From JAMXLG01 sp963765935 (GTDB taxonomy: Bacteria > Vulcanimicrobiota > Vulcanimicrobiia > Vulcanimicrobiales > Vulcanimicrobiaceae): a stretch of 64,000 nt of DNA. Made by a program: the position numbers and the translations under genes. A model generated the notes under the pieces. That model saw only the letters and a program-made list of their open reading frames with translations, made no database searches and was not told where the DNA came from. Below are positions 1-8,269 of the stretch, one piece after another. Location: contig CAVXXX010000005.1 in the NCBI GenBank assembly GCA_963765935.1, positions 62,001-126,000 on the forward strand, read 5' to 3'. Position 1 is the stretch's first letter. Each line of letters begins with the position of its first letter.

Positions 1-1156
1 AGCGGTCGGTGATATAGCGGTCCGAAAGCTTCGCCGCTGCGGCGAGTGCGCTATCGGTGATTTGCACTTTGTGGTGCGCTTCATAACGGTCACGCAGACC
101 CATGAGGATCTCGACGGTTTCATCGACCGACGGCTCACCAACCATCACGGGTTGGAAGCGGCGTTCGAGCGCCGAGTCTTTCTCGATGTGCTTGCGAAAC
201 TCGTTGAGCGTCGTCGCGCCGATGCATTGCAGTTCACCGCGCGCAAGCGCCGGCTTGATGATGTTGCTCGCGTCGATCGCGCCTTCGGCGGCGCCCGCAC
301 CAACAAGCGTGTGCAGCTCGTCGATGAAGAGAATGATCTCGCCGGCTGCGCCACGGATCTCGTCCATGACGCGCTTCATGCGCTCTTCAAATTCACCGCG
401 GTACTTCGTACCGGCAACGAGGCCCGCGAGGTCCAGCGTGATCACGCGCTTGTCACGCAACGGATCCGGAATATCGCCCTTGATCACGCGTTGCGCGAGA
501 CCTTCGGCGATAGCCGTCTTCCCGACGCCCGGTTCACCGATGAGTGCCGGATTGTTCTTCGTGCGGCGCGACAAAATCTGGATCACGCGCTCGATTTCGT
601 TGCTGCGCCCGATGACCGGGTCGAGCTTGTTTTCGCGCGCGAGTTGCGTGAGATCGCGTCCGTACGCGTCCAGCGTCGGAGTTTTGCTCTTGCCCTTCGG
701 TGCCGGCGGTTGGCCTTCGGCGCCGAGCAGCGACGTGGTTTGCACGCGAACCTTCGCCGGATCGACGCCGAGGTTCGTCAAAACGCGCGCCGCCACGCCT
801 TCACCCTCACGGATGAGGCCGAGCAGCAGATGCTCCGTTCCGATGTAATTGTGATTGAGCTGGCGGGCTTCTTCGAAGGCGAGCTCGATAACGCGCTTGG
901 CGCGCGGGGTGAAGACCATTTCCTGCTGGACGGTCTGTCCGCCACGTCCCACGATCGCTTCAACTTCTTGGCGTACTTTCGCAAGGTTCACGCCGAGCGA
1001 CTCGAGGACTTTGGCAGCCAAACTCTCGCCTTCGGAAATGATCCCGAGCAAGATGTGCTCGGTTCCGATGTAGTTGTTCCCAAGACGCTGCGCCTCTTCC
1101 TGAGCTAGGACGATGCTTCGTCTCGCGCGCTCGGTGAACGGTTCCCACATTGACAT
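1..1156 (-). CDS. clpC: ATP-dependent Clp protease ATP-binding subunit ClpC (5' part, runs off the window)
   Basis: AAA+ unfoldase that feeds substrates to ClpP. About 385 N-terminal residues are visible; the rest lies left of base 1. Two Clp_N repeats come first (each with NYIGTEH and a following LLG, residues about 1-145), then a linker and the first AAA+ module with Walker A GEPGVGKT near residue 206 and Walker B ending FIDELHTLVGAG. The start is ATG at 1156 or the in-frame ATG at 1150; GGAGG lies about 12 bases upstream of the first. Long Clp_N with no visible M-domain break yet fits ClpC better than ClpB. Upstream is a 310-base gap shared with a divergent gene. Confidence 0.95.
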   Translation of the reverse strand, partial: MSMWEPFTERARRSIVLAQEEAQRLGNNYIGTEHILLGIISEGESLAAKVLESLGVNLAKVRQEVEAIVGRGGQTVQQEMVFTPRAKRVIELAFEEARQLNHNYIGTEHLLLGLIREGEGVAARVLTNLGVDPAKVRVQTTSLLGAEGQPPAPKGKSKTPTLDAYGRDLTQLARENKLDPVIGRSNEIERVIQILSRRTKNNPALIGEPGVGKTAIAEGLAQRVIKGDIPDPLRDKRVITLDLAGLVAGTKYRGEFEERMKRVMDEIRGAAGEIILFIDELHTLVGAGAAEGAIDASNIIKPALARGELQCIGATTLNEFRKHIEKDSALERRFQPVMVGEPSVDETVEILMGLRDRYEAHHKVQITDSALAAAAKLSDRYITDR

Positions 1157-1466
1157 TGTTAGGCTCTTCCTCCGGTACCTGATCCCTCGGCAATCGCTTT
1201 CGGGAGCAGGTGACTATTTAACTCTACCCGTCGCATTCCAGTTTCGTGACGTCTCACATCATCCTTAATAGAGAATAAAATCCTCGCCACCGGCTCTAAA
1301 CCGGCACGAGATAAGAGTGGTTGGTGATGAATGTGGGGAGGAGGGAAGCAGCCGGGCAGATGGATTTGGCCTGAACGTCCAAATCCGCGGCGCCCTCCAG
1401 TCCGCGAGGGGTTACTCCTTCAAACATCGCTGGCGCGGAAAAAGTTGCGTGGTAGAATAAGCCGCT
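1157..1466. other. Divergent intergenic region between clpC and the PaaD/SufT-like gene
   Basis: About 310 bases with no convincing coding potential; reading frames here have no recognisable homology. It must hold the clpC promoter on the minus strand and the promoter of the gene at 1467. An AT-richer patch around 1255-1285 is the likeliest place for clpC promoter elements. I saw no CIRCE or CtsR-type operator. Confidence 0.5.
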
Positions 1467-1778
1467 ATGCCCACCGTCGAACAAATTCGCACCGCTCTCG
1501 CAGATGTCAAAGATCCCGAAATCAACCTGGGGATCCTCGAGCTTGGTCTCGTTTACGATATCAGCGTCGAAGGTGACGAACGCGAGCATGTCAACGTTCT
1601 TATGACGCTGACGTCACCCATGTGTCCCGTCGGTCCGATGTTCAAGAAATCGGTCGAAGATCACGTGCTTGCCGTCGAGGGAGTCAAGAGTGCTAAGGTG
1701 GACATCACGTTCACTCCGCCATGGGATCCCGCAACAATGGCATCCGACGACGTCAAAGCGACGCTAGGTATCTGGTAA
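1467..1778 (+). CDS. MIP18/PaaD-like (DUF59) metal-sulfur cluster assembly protein
   Basis: Single-domain 103-residue protein of the DUF59 family (SufT/PaaD/MIP18), which helps deliver or mature Fe-S clusters. The sequence shows the family DPEI motif (residues 16-19), the GLVYDI strand, and the TSPMCPVG loop with the conserved cysteine at residue 53. Length is normal for a stand-alone member. It is a single gene here, not inside a suf operon or paa cluster, so a general Fe-S role is likelier than phenylacetate catabolism. No strong Shine-Dalgarno precedes the ATG. Confidence 0.9.
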   Translation: MPTVEQIRTALADVKDPEINLGILELGLVYDISVEGDEREHVNVLMTLTSPMCPVGPMFKKSVEDHVLAVEGVKSAKVDITFTPPWDPATMASDDVKATLGIW

Positions 1779-1857
1779 GAGTATTCGGGTTTTAGCCTCA
1801 GTACTTTACGCCCGGGCGCATCTATTTGTAGTCTAAATTTCCGGAAGCAATTACCGC

Positions 1858-2373
1858 TTACTTGCCTCCCGAGCGGCCGTTAACGTCGAGAATGGCGAGC
1901 GTTGCGGTTGCGTGCGCGACGAGCTTGCCGTTAGCATCATGCGCGCGGCCTTCCGCGGTTCCGATCGTCGTTCCGACATGCACCGCGATGCCTTCTCCCG
2001 TCACGGTTTGACCGTTCGGCAGAATCGGACGGACCATGTGCACGTGCAGATCGAGCGTCGTGCAGTACCGCTCTTTCGGCAGCTGCGATTGCACCGCAAG
2101 CGTCAGCACCGTGTCAAGCAGCGTGGAGACCATGCCGCCGTGAAGGACGCCCGTCGGATTTGCCATCCATTCTTCTGCGCGCATCGTGAAGACGATGCGC
2201 CCGTCATCAACCTCAACGCAGTCGAAGCCCATGAGACGCGCGGCGGGCGGCGTCGGAACGCTGCCCGTTTGCATTTCGCGCATCCACGTTAACGGGTCCC
2301 GGCGGAAAATCGCGGTCGCCGTTGCAGCAGGCGCATCCCAGGTGAAGCTCCGCTCGCGAACGATCTCTTTCAT
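1858..2373 (-). CDS. PaaI-type hotdog thioesterase
   Basis: Acyl-CoA thioesterase-like protein of 171 residues with the single hotdog fold. The family signature GVLHGGMVSTLLDT lies at about residues 75-88, with the HGG turn that holds the substrate carbonyl, and a C-terminal strand typical of PaaI. The start is ATG at 2373, which overlaps the TGA of the upstream tetR gene as ATGA, so the two are translationally coupled. The coupling to a TetR regulator and divergent efflux pump suggests co-regulation, but the substrate cannot be read from sequence. Confidence 0.85.
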   Translation of the reverse strand: MKEIVRERSFTWDAPAATATAIFRRDPLTWMREMQTGSVPTPPAARLMGFDCVEVDDGRIVFTMRAEEWMANPTGVLHGGMVSTLLDTVLTLAVQSQLPKERYCTTLDLHVHMVRPILPNGQTVTGEGIAVHVGTTIGTAEGRAHDANGKLVAHATATLAILDVNGRSGGK

Positions 2374-2969
2374 GCATGTTCCTTTGCGACATCGGTTTCG
2401 ATCCACGTGCGTAACGTTGCGATGACGTGCTTCACCGGCGTTCTGGAACGCAAACCGCGCGAGAGCACGATCGCACCTTCGAGCGCAGAAATAAGAAAGT
2501 CGGCGACGGCTTCCGGATCAACATCCCGACGAAAATGGCCCTTCTCGCATCCCCGGACGATGTTGCGTATCACGTGCTCGCGCATTCTCGACAAGGCGGT
2601 TGCAACGCGCTCGCGCAAAAACGGCAGCGCGTCATCCGCTTCGAGTGCCGCATTCGCGATGGGACAGCCGCCGGTCACCACCGGACGCTCGATGTACCGT
2701 TCGAACGCATCGATGTAGGTCCGCAATCGCGGTAGCCCCGACTCCGTTCCGCTAAGCGCCTTCGTGAAATACGCGTCGACCTGCTTGAACGCATAGTCGA
2801 ACGTCGCGGCCGCGAGCTCTTCCTTGCTCGTGAAGTGGTTGTAGAGTCCGCCCTTTTCGAGATCGGTCGCGCTCAGAATGTCGCTGATCGACGTTCCCGA
2901 GAAGCCGCGGCGGTTGAAAATCGGAGCTGCAGAAGCGAGGATGGAGAGACGACGAGTGGAAGCTTTCAC
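2370..2969 (-). CDS. TetR/AcrR-family transcriptional regulator
   Basis: 199-residue repressor-type protein. The N-terminal helix-turn-helix covers about residues 8-50 (IFNRRGF, SISDIL, KGGLYNHFTSKEEL), followed by a divergent ligand domain of the YcdC/NemR type. The start is GTG at 2969, and an almost perfect palindrome lies directly on and upstream of that codon, so it probably represses itself. No Shine-Dalgarno precedes the GTG, so the mRNA may be leaderless. It is divergent from a DHA2 efflux pump and coupled to a thioesterase gene; control of the pump is the natural inference. Confidence 0.9.
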   Translation of the reverse strand: MKASTRRLSILASAAPIFNRRGFSGTSISDILSATDLEKGGLYNHFTSKEELAAATFDYAFKQVDAYFTKALSGTESGLPRLRTYIDAFERYIERPVVTGGCPIANAALEADDALPFLRERVATALSRMREHVIRNIVRGCEKGHFRRDVDPEAVADFLISALEGAIVLSRGLRSRTPVKHVIATLRTWIETDVAKEHA

Positions 2970-2988
2970 AGACCGACCGTTCGGTCTG
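2969..2988. promoter_or_regulatory. TetR operator palindrome between tetR and the DHA2 pump
   Basis: CAGACCGA at 2969-2976 and TCGGTCTG at 2981-2988 are perfect 8-bp inverted arms around a 4-bp centre CCGT. The AGACCG/CGGTCT half-sites match the pattern common to operators of TetR regulators. The site begins on the GTG start codon of tetR and sits 30 bp before the pump start, so one bound dimer could block both promoters. Confidence 0.8.
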
Positions 2989-3017
2989 AAACCATCGACG
3001 CCCTTCTTCTATTTTGG

Positions 3018-4562
3018 ATGCCGAATATGCACGGACAAGAAGACCTGGTCGAATATGGAATGCGCCGTTGGCTCATCGTTATCGGCGTCATGTCGGCCAC
3101 ATTATTGCAAGTGCTCGACGCCACGATCGTCAACGTCGCGCTGCCCACGATTCAGGGCAACATGGGCGCGAACTTCGATGAAGGCGCATGGATCGTTACC
3201 GGCTACATCATCGCTGCGGTAATCGTAATTCCGCTCACGCCTTGGTTGCAGCAACTGATGGGGCGCCGCAACTACTACGTCGCGGCGATCGTCGGCTTTA
3301 CGATCACGTCGGGGCTTTGCGGCACCGCGACGAGCCTCGATCAGCTCATTTTCTATCGCGTACTGCAAGGGCTGTGCGGCGGCGGGTTGATCGCGACGGG
3401 TCAAGCAATTATGCGCGACACGTTTCCGGCAAAGCAACTTGGATTGAGCCAAGCGCTCACGTCGCTCGGTGCAATCGTCGGTCCGTCGATTGGACCAACG
3501 CTCGGCGGTTATCTCACCGATGCACTCTCATGGAACTGGATCTTCTACGTCAATATCATTCCCGGCATCGGCTCAGCCATACTCTGCGCGATGTTTCTTC
3601 GCGACCCTGCGCGACGCGGACGCCCTTCCGTCGATGGTGTAGGCCTAGGGTTAATGGCAATGGGCTTGGGGTGCCTGCAGTACGTACTCGATGAAGGCGA
3701 GCGTTACGATTGGTTCAACGATCGCAACATCGCCGCGACTGCGGCACTCGCGATTGCATCGCTCGCAACATTTATTTATTGGGAACTGCGCGTCGTGAAG
3801 AATCCGATTGTCGACGTGGGCATTCTCATTCGCAACCGCACCGTTGCGGCCGGTTGCGGCCTTGCAATGCTGCTCGCCTTCTCGTTGTTTGGCGGCGTCA
3901 TTCTCACGCCGCAATTCCAGCAAGGACTGCTGAACTTTACTGCAACGCTCTCTGGCCTCTCAATCCTCACGCGCGCGCTCGGCATCATGTTCATGACGTT
4001 CATCACGCTCGCGCTTCTCAATCGCGCGAAAGTGCGGCCGCAGATTCTGCTCGGCATTGGATTCATCATTGTCGCGATCGCGAACGTACAAACCGCGCAA
4101 GTACTGACGACCGACAGCACGTTCGGAACGTTCGTCTTTCCGCTCGTCTTCGGCGGTATCGGATTCGGAATGCTTTTCGTCCCGCTTGCCGTTTCGGTTC
4201 TCAGCTCCGTACAAGGCATTGAGACGCAAAAAGCGACGTCGCTCTTGAGCTTGTGCCAACAATTGGGCGGCTCGGTCTCGACGGCGATCATGGTAACGCT
4301 ACTCGATCGAAGAGGCGCATTCCATCTCGATAATCTCGCGGGCACGATCACCCTCTCGCATCCTGCGGTGCAACGCGCGATCGAAGCGCACGCGGCCCTT
4401 GCCAATGTCGCGGGTGTCGTCAATCAACAAGCCACGACGCTCGCGTTTGCGGACGCGTTTTACATACTCGGGATAGTTACGTTCGTGCTTTCGCCGCTCG
4501 TCATTCTCTTGCGTCCGCCGAAGGCTGCTGCGCCGCATCCGGTATCCATGGGCGCCGAATAA
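3018..4562 (+). CDS. DHA2-family (EmrB/QacA-like) MFS drug efflux transporter
   Basis: Proton-driven multidrug exporter with 14 predicted membrane helices, 514 residues. Seen in sequence: VLDATIVNVALPTIQ in helix 1 (the DHA2 D-x-T-I-V-N motif), WIVTGYIIAAVIVIPL in helix 2, the loop motif GRRNYY, and GAIVGPSIGPTLGGYL in helix 5 (antiporter motif C). The start is ATG at 3018 or 3027; reading further upstream would run through the operator. It is divergent from tetR, 48 bp away. A close paralog lies at 36437. No EmrA-type adaptor gene is adjacent. Confidence 0.92.
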   Translation: MPNMHGQEDLVEYGMRRWLIVIGVMSATLLQVLDATIVNVALPTIQGNMGANFDEGAWIVTGYIIAAVIVIPLTPWLQQLMGRRNYYVAAIVGFTITSGLCGTATSLDQLIFYRVLQGLCGGGLIATGQAIMRDTFPAKQLGLSQALTSLGAIVGPSIGPTLGGYLTDALSWNWIFYVNIIPGIGSAILCAMFLRDPARRGRPSVDGVGLGLMAMGLGCLQYVLDEGERYDWFNDRNIAATAALAIASLATFIYWELRVVKNPIVDVGILIRNRTVAAGCGLAMLLAFSLFGGVILTPQFQQGLLNFTATLSGLSILTRALGIMFMTFITLALLNRAKVRPQILLGIGFIIVAIANVQTAQVLTTDSTFGTFVFPLVFGGIGFGMLFVPLAVSVLSSVQGIETQKATSLLSLCQQLGGSVSTAIMVTLLDRRGAFHLDNLAGTITLSHPAVQRAIEAHAALANVAGVVNQQATTLAFADAFYILGIVTFVLSPLVILLRPPKAAAPHPVSMGAE

Positions 4563-4583
4563 CAATCGGGGTATAGTCCGCTC

Positions 4584-4760
4584 ATGGAACGTAAACATTC
4601 GGACATCGAGCAGATCTTCGAAGACAACGGAAACGAAGAGGCGGTCATCGACGCCGATGACACCGGGATGGTCGGCACGGAGCGCCGGCTCTTCGAAGAG
4701 GAAACTACCGAAGCGCTCGGTGACGAGGCGGATGAAGGCGGCGAGCAGACGCCCACCTAA
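4584..4760 (+). CDS. Small acidic protein, unknown function
   Basis: 58-residue reading frame starting MERKHSDIEQIFEDNGNE, rich in Glu and Asp throughout and ending GGEQTPT. I do not recognise it. It lies 21 bp after the efflux pump and 11 bp before the carboxyltransferase gene, on the same strand, so it is probably transcribed with the carboxylase. No Cys, no hydrophobic segment. The acidic bias differs strongly from random frames in this GC-rich DNA, which supports coding. It could be a small carboxylase accessory protein, but that is speculation. Confidence 0.55.
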   Translation: MERKHSDIEQIFEDNGNEEAVIDADDTGMVGTERRLFEEETTEALGDEADEGGEQTPT

Positions 4761-4771
4761 CGCTTCCTCCC

Positions 4772-6325
4772 GTGAGAACGCACGGGCAAAAATACGAGGA
4801 GCTCGCGCGCAAACGCGCGCTCGCACAAGCACCGGCCGGGATCGACGCGGTCGAACGGCAACACGCCCGCGGTAAACGCACCGCGCGGGAACGCATCGAG
4901 GCCTTGGTGGACGAGGGATCGTTCACCGAACTCGATCAGTTCGTCGTACATCGCACGAACGCGTTCGGATTGGAAGAAAAAGAATTTCTCGGCGATGGGG
5001 TCATTACCGGACGCGCGACCATCGACGGGCGGCAAGTCTTCCTCTTCTCGCAAGATTTTACGGTGCTCGGCGGTTCGCTCGGTGAAGCGTTTGCCGAAAA
5101 GATTTGCAAGGTCATGGATCTTGCCGTGCGGACCGGTTCCCCGATGATCGGAATCAACGACTCCGGCGGCGCTCGCATTCAAGAAGGCGTTGTATCGCTC
5201 GGGGGTTACGCGGAAATTTTCTGGCGCAACGTACAGGCGAGCGGCGTTATTCCGCAGCTCAGTTTGATCGCCGGGCCATGCGCGGGCGGAGCGGTCTACT
5301 CGCCGGCCATGACCGACTTCATTTTGATGACCGAAGGCATCTCGCAGATGTTCATTACCGGTCCGGAGATTATCAAGACGGTCACCGGCGAGGACGTTAG
5401 CTTCGAACAACTCGGCGGGGCCATGACGCACGCGACTAAGAGCGGCGTTGCGCACGTCGTTGCAAGCGACGAAGACGACCTCATCGAGTCGACGAAACTG
5501 CTGCTTTCCTATATGCCGCAGAACAATTTAGATGATGCGCCGCGCTTTGCGTGCGACGACGATCCGCAGCGCGAGACGCCCGAACTCGACGATCTCGTCC
5601 CCGACTCGCCGAACAAACCGTACGACATGCATGAGGTGATCGAAGCGGTCCTCGACTACGGCGACTTCTTCGAAATTCAGCCGCACTACGCGCAAAATAT
5701 GATCTGCGGGTTCGGACGCATCGGCGGTCGCAGCATCGGTGTGGTTGCGAATCAGCCCAACGTGCTCGCAGGCGTACTAGATATACGATCGTCAATCAAA
5801 GCGGCGCGTTTCGTGCGTTTCTGTGATGCGTTCAACGTCCCGCTGGTCACGTTTGTCGACGTGCCGGGCTTTTTGCCTGGAACCGATCAGGAATATGGCG
5901 GCATCATCCTGCACGGCGCGAAGCTGCTGTACGCTTTCGCAGAAGCGACCGTACCGAAGATCACCGTGATCACGCGGAAAGCCTACGGCGGCGCGTACGA
6001 CGTTATGTCATCGAAGCACATTCGCGCTGATATGAATCTCGCCTGGCCCACGGCTGAAATCGCCGTCATGGGTGCCGAAGGCGCGGTGAAAGTGATCAAC
6101 CGTCGCGAGATCGCGGCAGCCGCGGACAAAGACGCAAAGACGAAAGACCTGATCGACGAGTACACCGAGCGCTTCGCCAATCCGTATATCGCGGCGCAGC
6201 GCGGCTACGTCGACGATGTGATCGAAGCACATCGAACGCGCGGAGCAATCGCAACCGCCCTCGAGATGCTGGAAAACAAGCGCGTCGATCGCCCCAAACG
6301 CAAGCACGGCAACATTCCGCTTTAG
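4772..6325 (+). CDS. pccB: Acyl-CoA (propionyl-CoA) carboxylase, carboxyltransferase beta subunit
   Basis: Transfers the carboxyl group from carboxybiotin to propionyl- or acetyl-CoA. 517 residues, the usual length of PccB/AccD5/MmdA proteins. The N-half crotonase domain shows GDGVITGRATIDGR, DSGGARIQEGV and GPCAGGAVYSPA (oxyanion hole glycines); the C-half shows FVDVPGFLPG and RKAYGGAYDVM. Starts at GTG 4772. Partners are the biotin carboxylase/BCCP at 8256 and the methylmalonyl-CoA genes at 10.6-12.6 kb, which favour propionyl-CoA as substrate. Other acyl-CoAs cannot be excluded. Confidence 0.93.
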   Translation: MRTHGQKYEELARKRALAQAPAGIDAVERQHARGKRTARERIEALVDEGSFTELDQFVVHRTNAFGLEEKEFLGDGVITGRATIDGRQVFLFSQDFTVLGGSLGEAFAEKICKVMDLAVRTGSPMIGINDSGGARIQEGVVSLGGYAEIFWRNVQASGVIPQLSLIAGPCAGGAVYSPAMTDFILMTEGISQMFITGPEIIKTVTGEDVSFEQLGGAMTHATKSGVAHVVASDEDDLIESTKLLLSYMPQNNLDDAPRFACDDDPQRETPELDDLVPDSPNKPYDMHEVIEAVLDYGDFFEIQPHYAQNMICGFGRIGGRSIGVVANQPNVLAGVLDIRSSIKAARFVRFCDAFNVPLVTFVDVPGFLPGTDQEYGGIILHGAKLLYAFAEATVPKITVITRKAYGGAYDVMSSKHIRADMNLAWPTAEIAVMGAEGAVKVINRREIAAAADKDAKTKDLIDEYTERFANPYIAAQRGYVDDVIEAHRTRGAIATALEMLENKRVDRPKRKHGNIPL

Positions 6326-6366
6326 TGCCGGCCGGCGTGTGGGCCATCCACGCCATTCAAGAAAGA

Positions 6367-6405
6367 AAATACACCCTGTTACCGACGTCGTAGCAGGGTG
6401 TATTT
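6367..6405. terminator. Hairpin between convergent genes
   Basis: Perfect 12-bp stem AAATACACCCTG (6367-6378) with CAGGGTGTATTT (6394-6405) and a 15-base loop, placed between the 3' ends of the carboxyltransferase gene and the convergent gene at 6423. The A-rich and T-rich stem ends make it a plausible bidirectional terminator, although a long T-run after the stem is absent. Confidence 0.75.
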
Positions 6406-6422
6406 CGCTTGATCAGCTTTTG

Positions 6423-6965
6423 TTATTGAACGACGGTAACGGTGTCCGCGACGAACGTGCCATTGGATTTGAAGTATCCGATCACCCGAACCGTCTGTCC
6501 GGTAGCGATGCCCGTCCGATGCGTGATCACCCACGTATCACGTCCAGCTGTACTGCGAACGAGTAGCCGATCCGGACGAACAGTATCAACCCGACCGTAG
6601 ATGCTGTCCGTGTCGCGCGATGAATACCGATATTGCCGGGGATAGGTGGCTTCCGAGGATGAGATCGTTACCTCCTCGGAGATAAAGTCGTGCGACTGTG
6701 GCGGCAAACATCCGAATACGCCGGCGAAGACTCCCGGCCGCAGCGTTACTCCGCCGACCGCGCGGACGTCATTGTCAGGCATGTGAATGTCGAGATAGCC
6801 GTGTGGAGCTTCTCTACGAAGCCGAAATTGAAGGCCGTTGACTTCGGTGACGGTACCGAAGACGCTTTGACGAGGCACGTCCTTGCAACTCCCGACTTGT
6901 GCGATTGCCGGTGCAAAGCTCGCCGAAAGCAGTGCGGCCGTTAGAAGTGCAAATGTACGTTTCAT
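6423..6965 (-). CDS. Secreted protein with DUF5666-like beta repeats
   Basis: 180 residues with a clear signal peptide (MKRTFALLTAALLSASFAPAIA, cleavage near residue 22). The mature part has two similar beta-rich modules: SVFGTVTEVNGLQFRLR near residue 35 and SIYGRVDTVRPDRLLVRS near residue 120, each followed by a glycine/valine strand (GYFKSNGTFVADTVTV at the end). This pattern of 'G x V x x V ... T x V' is what DUF5666/OB-like secreted proteins show. Function unknown. A shorter relative with the same style lies at 24389. Confidence 0.7.
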   Translation of the reverse strand: MKRTFALLTAALLSASFAPAIAQVGSCKDVPRQSVFGTVTEVNGLQFRLRREAPHGYLDIHMPDNDVRAVGGVTLRPGVFAGVFGCLPPQSHDFISEEVTISSSEATYPRQYRYSSRDTDSIYGRVDTVRPDRLLVRSTAGRDTWVITHRTGIATGQTVRVIGYFKSNGTFVADTVTVVQ

Positions 6966-6985
6966 AACGTACGAACGTACCCGGT

Positions 6986-7270
6986 CTACAAAAGGTCACG
7001 CAAAACATCGTGACGCTTGGTCGGTTTTATCTCGCGAATTTCATACTCCGACACTCCTTCGCACACGAACGGGTCCTCCGCGAGAATCGCTTCGATATCT
7101 TCGCGCGCCATCGGCATCTTGACGATAACGCCGCCCGTACGCGGCACAAAGGGCCCGGAGAAGAGAAAATGTCCCGCGGCATAGTGACGATCGAGAAACT
7201 CACGGTGGGCCGGAAGCCAAAGGTCCACCTCCTCGGGTGGCTTCAGATAGCGCGAAATCAATAGAAACAC
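6986..7270 (-). CDS. YciI-like protein
   Basis: Small ferredoxin-like fold protein of the YCII family, about 94 residues from the GTG at 7270 (FLLISRYLKPPEEVD). Family features: HREFLDRHYAAGHFLFSGP around residues 20-40, with His and Asp implicated in the YciI active site, and GGVIVKMPM plus an acidic AEDPFVCEG turn. A longer frame upstream to 7309 has no family homology and would run into the fabI promoter. Divergent from fabI. Biochemical role of this family is poorly defined. Confidence 0.8.
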   Translation of the reverse strand: MFLLISRYLKPPEEVDLWLPAHREFLDRHYAAGHFLFSGPFVPRTGGVIVKMPMAREDIEAILAEDPFVCEGVSEYEIREIKPTKRHDVLRDLL

Positions 7271-7325
7271 CGCAATCTCGTACGCCGAGAAGGGCGGCGC
7301 CCCTTGCAATGGTATCTAAACGTTC

Positions 7326-8117
7326 GTGAAGCTGCTTGAAGAAAAGGGCGTCCTCATCACGGGCGTGGCCAATCGTTGGTCCATCTCGACCGGTATCGCG
7401 CGCAAGATGCACGAGCACGGAGCGTCGCTTGCGTTCACGTATCAAGGCGAACGTGTCAAAGATGAGGTCGAAAAGCTCGCCGCTGAATTGGGCGGGGGGC
7501 CGGTCATCGAATGTGACGTGTCCAAAGACGAATCGCTGCAAGCGATGCGTAGTGAATTGGCAACGTCGTTCGGTAAGATCGACGGACTGGTTCACTCAAT
7601 CGCATTTGCCGATAAGAACGACCTCCGAGGAACGGTATATGATACGACGCGCGGGGGCTTTTCGCTCTCGCTCGACGTTTCCGCCTATTCACTGATCGCG
7701 CTCGTCTCAACGCTTCGGGATGGGATCAACGACAACGGCTCCATCATGGCGCTGACGTATCTCGGCGCTACGGCGATCGTTCCGAACTACAACTTGATGG
7801 GCATCGCGAAAGCCGCCCTCGAGTCGTCGATGCGCTATCTCGCCTACGATCTCGGGAGCCGTGGCATTCGCGTGAACGCAATCTCCGCGGGACCGATCAA
7901 AACCGCGAGCATGCGGCAGGTTTCGGGCGCGACCAAGATGCTCGATGTCGTCCCGCAAGTCGCGCCGCTGCGCCGCAACGTCACTGCCGACGACGTCGGC
8001 AATACCGCCGTATATCTCGCCTCCGATCTCTCGTCCGCGATCACCGCCGACGTGCATTTTGTCGATGCCGGGTATCATGCGGTCGGCATGATTCCGCCCG
8101 ACTTTACCTTGAAATGA
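7326..8117 (+). CDS. fabI: Enoyl-[acyl-carrier-protein] reductase (NADH), FabI
   Basis: Last reduction step of type II fatty-acid elongation. 263 residues, SDR fold: GVANRWSISTGIA nucleotide-binding loop (residues 13-25), SIAFAD (91-96), and the FabI triad Tyr145, Tyr155 and Lys162 with the six-residue spacing YNLMGIAK. C-terminal VHFVDAGYHAVGM is typical. Start is GTG at 7326. The stop overlaps the ATG of the small gene at 8114 (ATGA), tying fabI to the biotin carboxylase, which makes malonyl/methylmalonyl-CoA. Triclosan/isoniazid-type target class by family. Confidence 0.95.
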   Translation: MKLLEEKGVLITGVANRWSISTGIARKMHEHGASLAFTYQGERVKDEVEKLAAELGGGPVIECDVSKDESLQAMRSELATSFGKIDGLVHSIAFADKNDLRGTVYDTTRGGFSLSLDVSAYSLIALVSTLRDGINDNGSIMALTYLGATAIVPNYNLMGIAKAALESSMRYLAYDLGSRGIRVNAISAGPIKTASMRQVSGATKMLDVVPQVAPLRRNVTADDVGNTAVYLASDLSSAITADVHFVDAGYHAVGMIPPDFTLK

Positions 8118-8269
8118 CCGAAGACGAATTGGCGGCGCTCGCGGTCGCGCTCGACATCATGACAGCGGCGCCGGCGATCGAGACGCCGCAACAACCGCCG
8201 CGCTCGCGCTGGAAACTCGCGACGCGCCGCCCGGACCTTGAAATGGAAGACCTGCGTGCCCTTCACTAA
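8114..8269 (+). CDS. Small acyl-CoA carboxylase epsilon-like protein
   Basis: 51 residues: an Ala/Leu-rich acidic helix (TEDELAALAVALDIM), a Pro/Gln linker, then PPRSRWKLATRRPDL. The pattern 'ELAAL-helix, proline linker, SxW, basic tail' recalls actinobacterial carboxylase epsilon subunits (AccE), which bridge the alpha and beta subunits. It overlaps the fabI stop by ATGA and overlaps the biotin carboxylase start at 8256 by 14 bases, so it is translated in the same operon. The assignment rests on pattern and context, not on a search. Confidence 0.6.
   Translation: MTEDELAALAVALDIMTAAPAIETPQQPPRSRWKLATRRPDLEMEDLRALH

Noticed and set aside
62..1108. 348-codon plus-strand open frame at the left edge
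   Set aside because: Antisense to clpC; no homology, biased composition typical of a GC-rich shadow frame.
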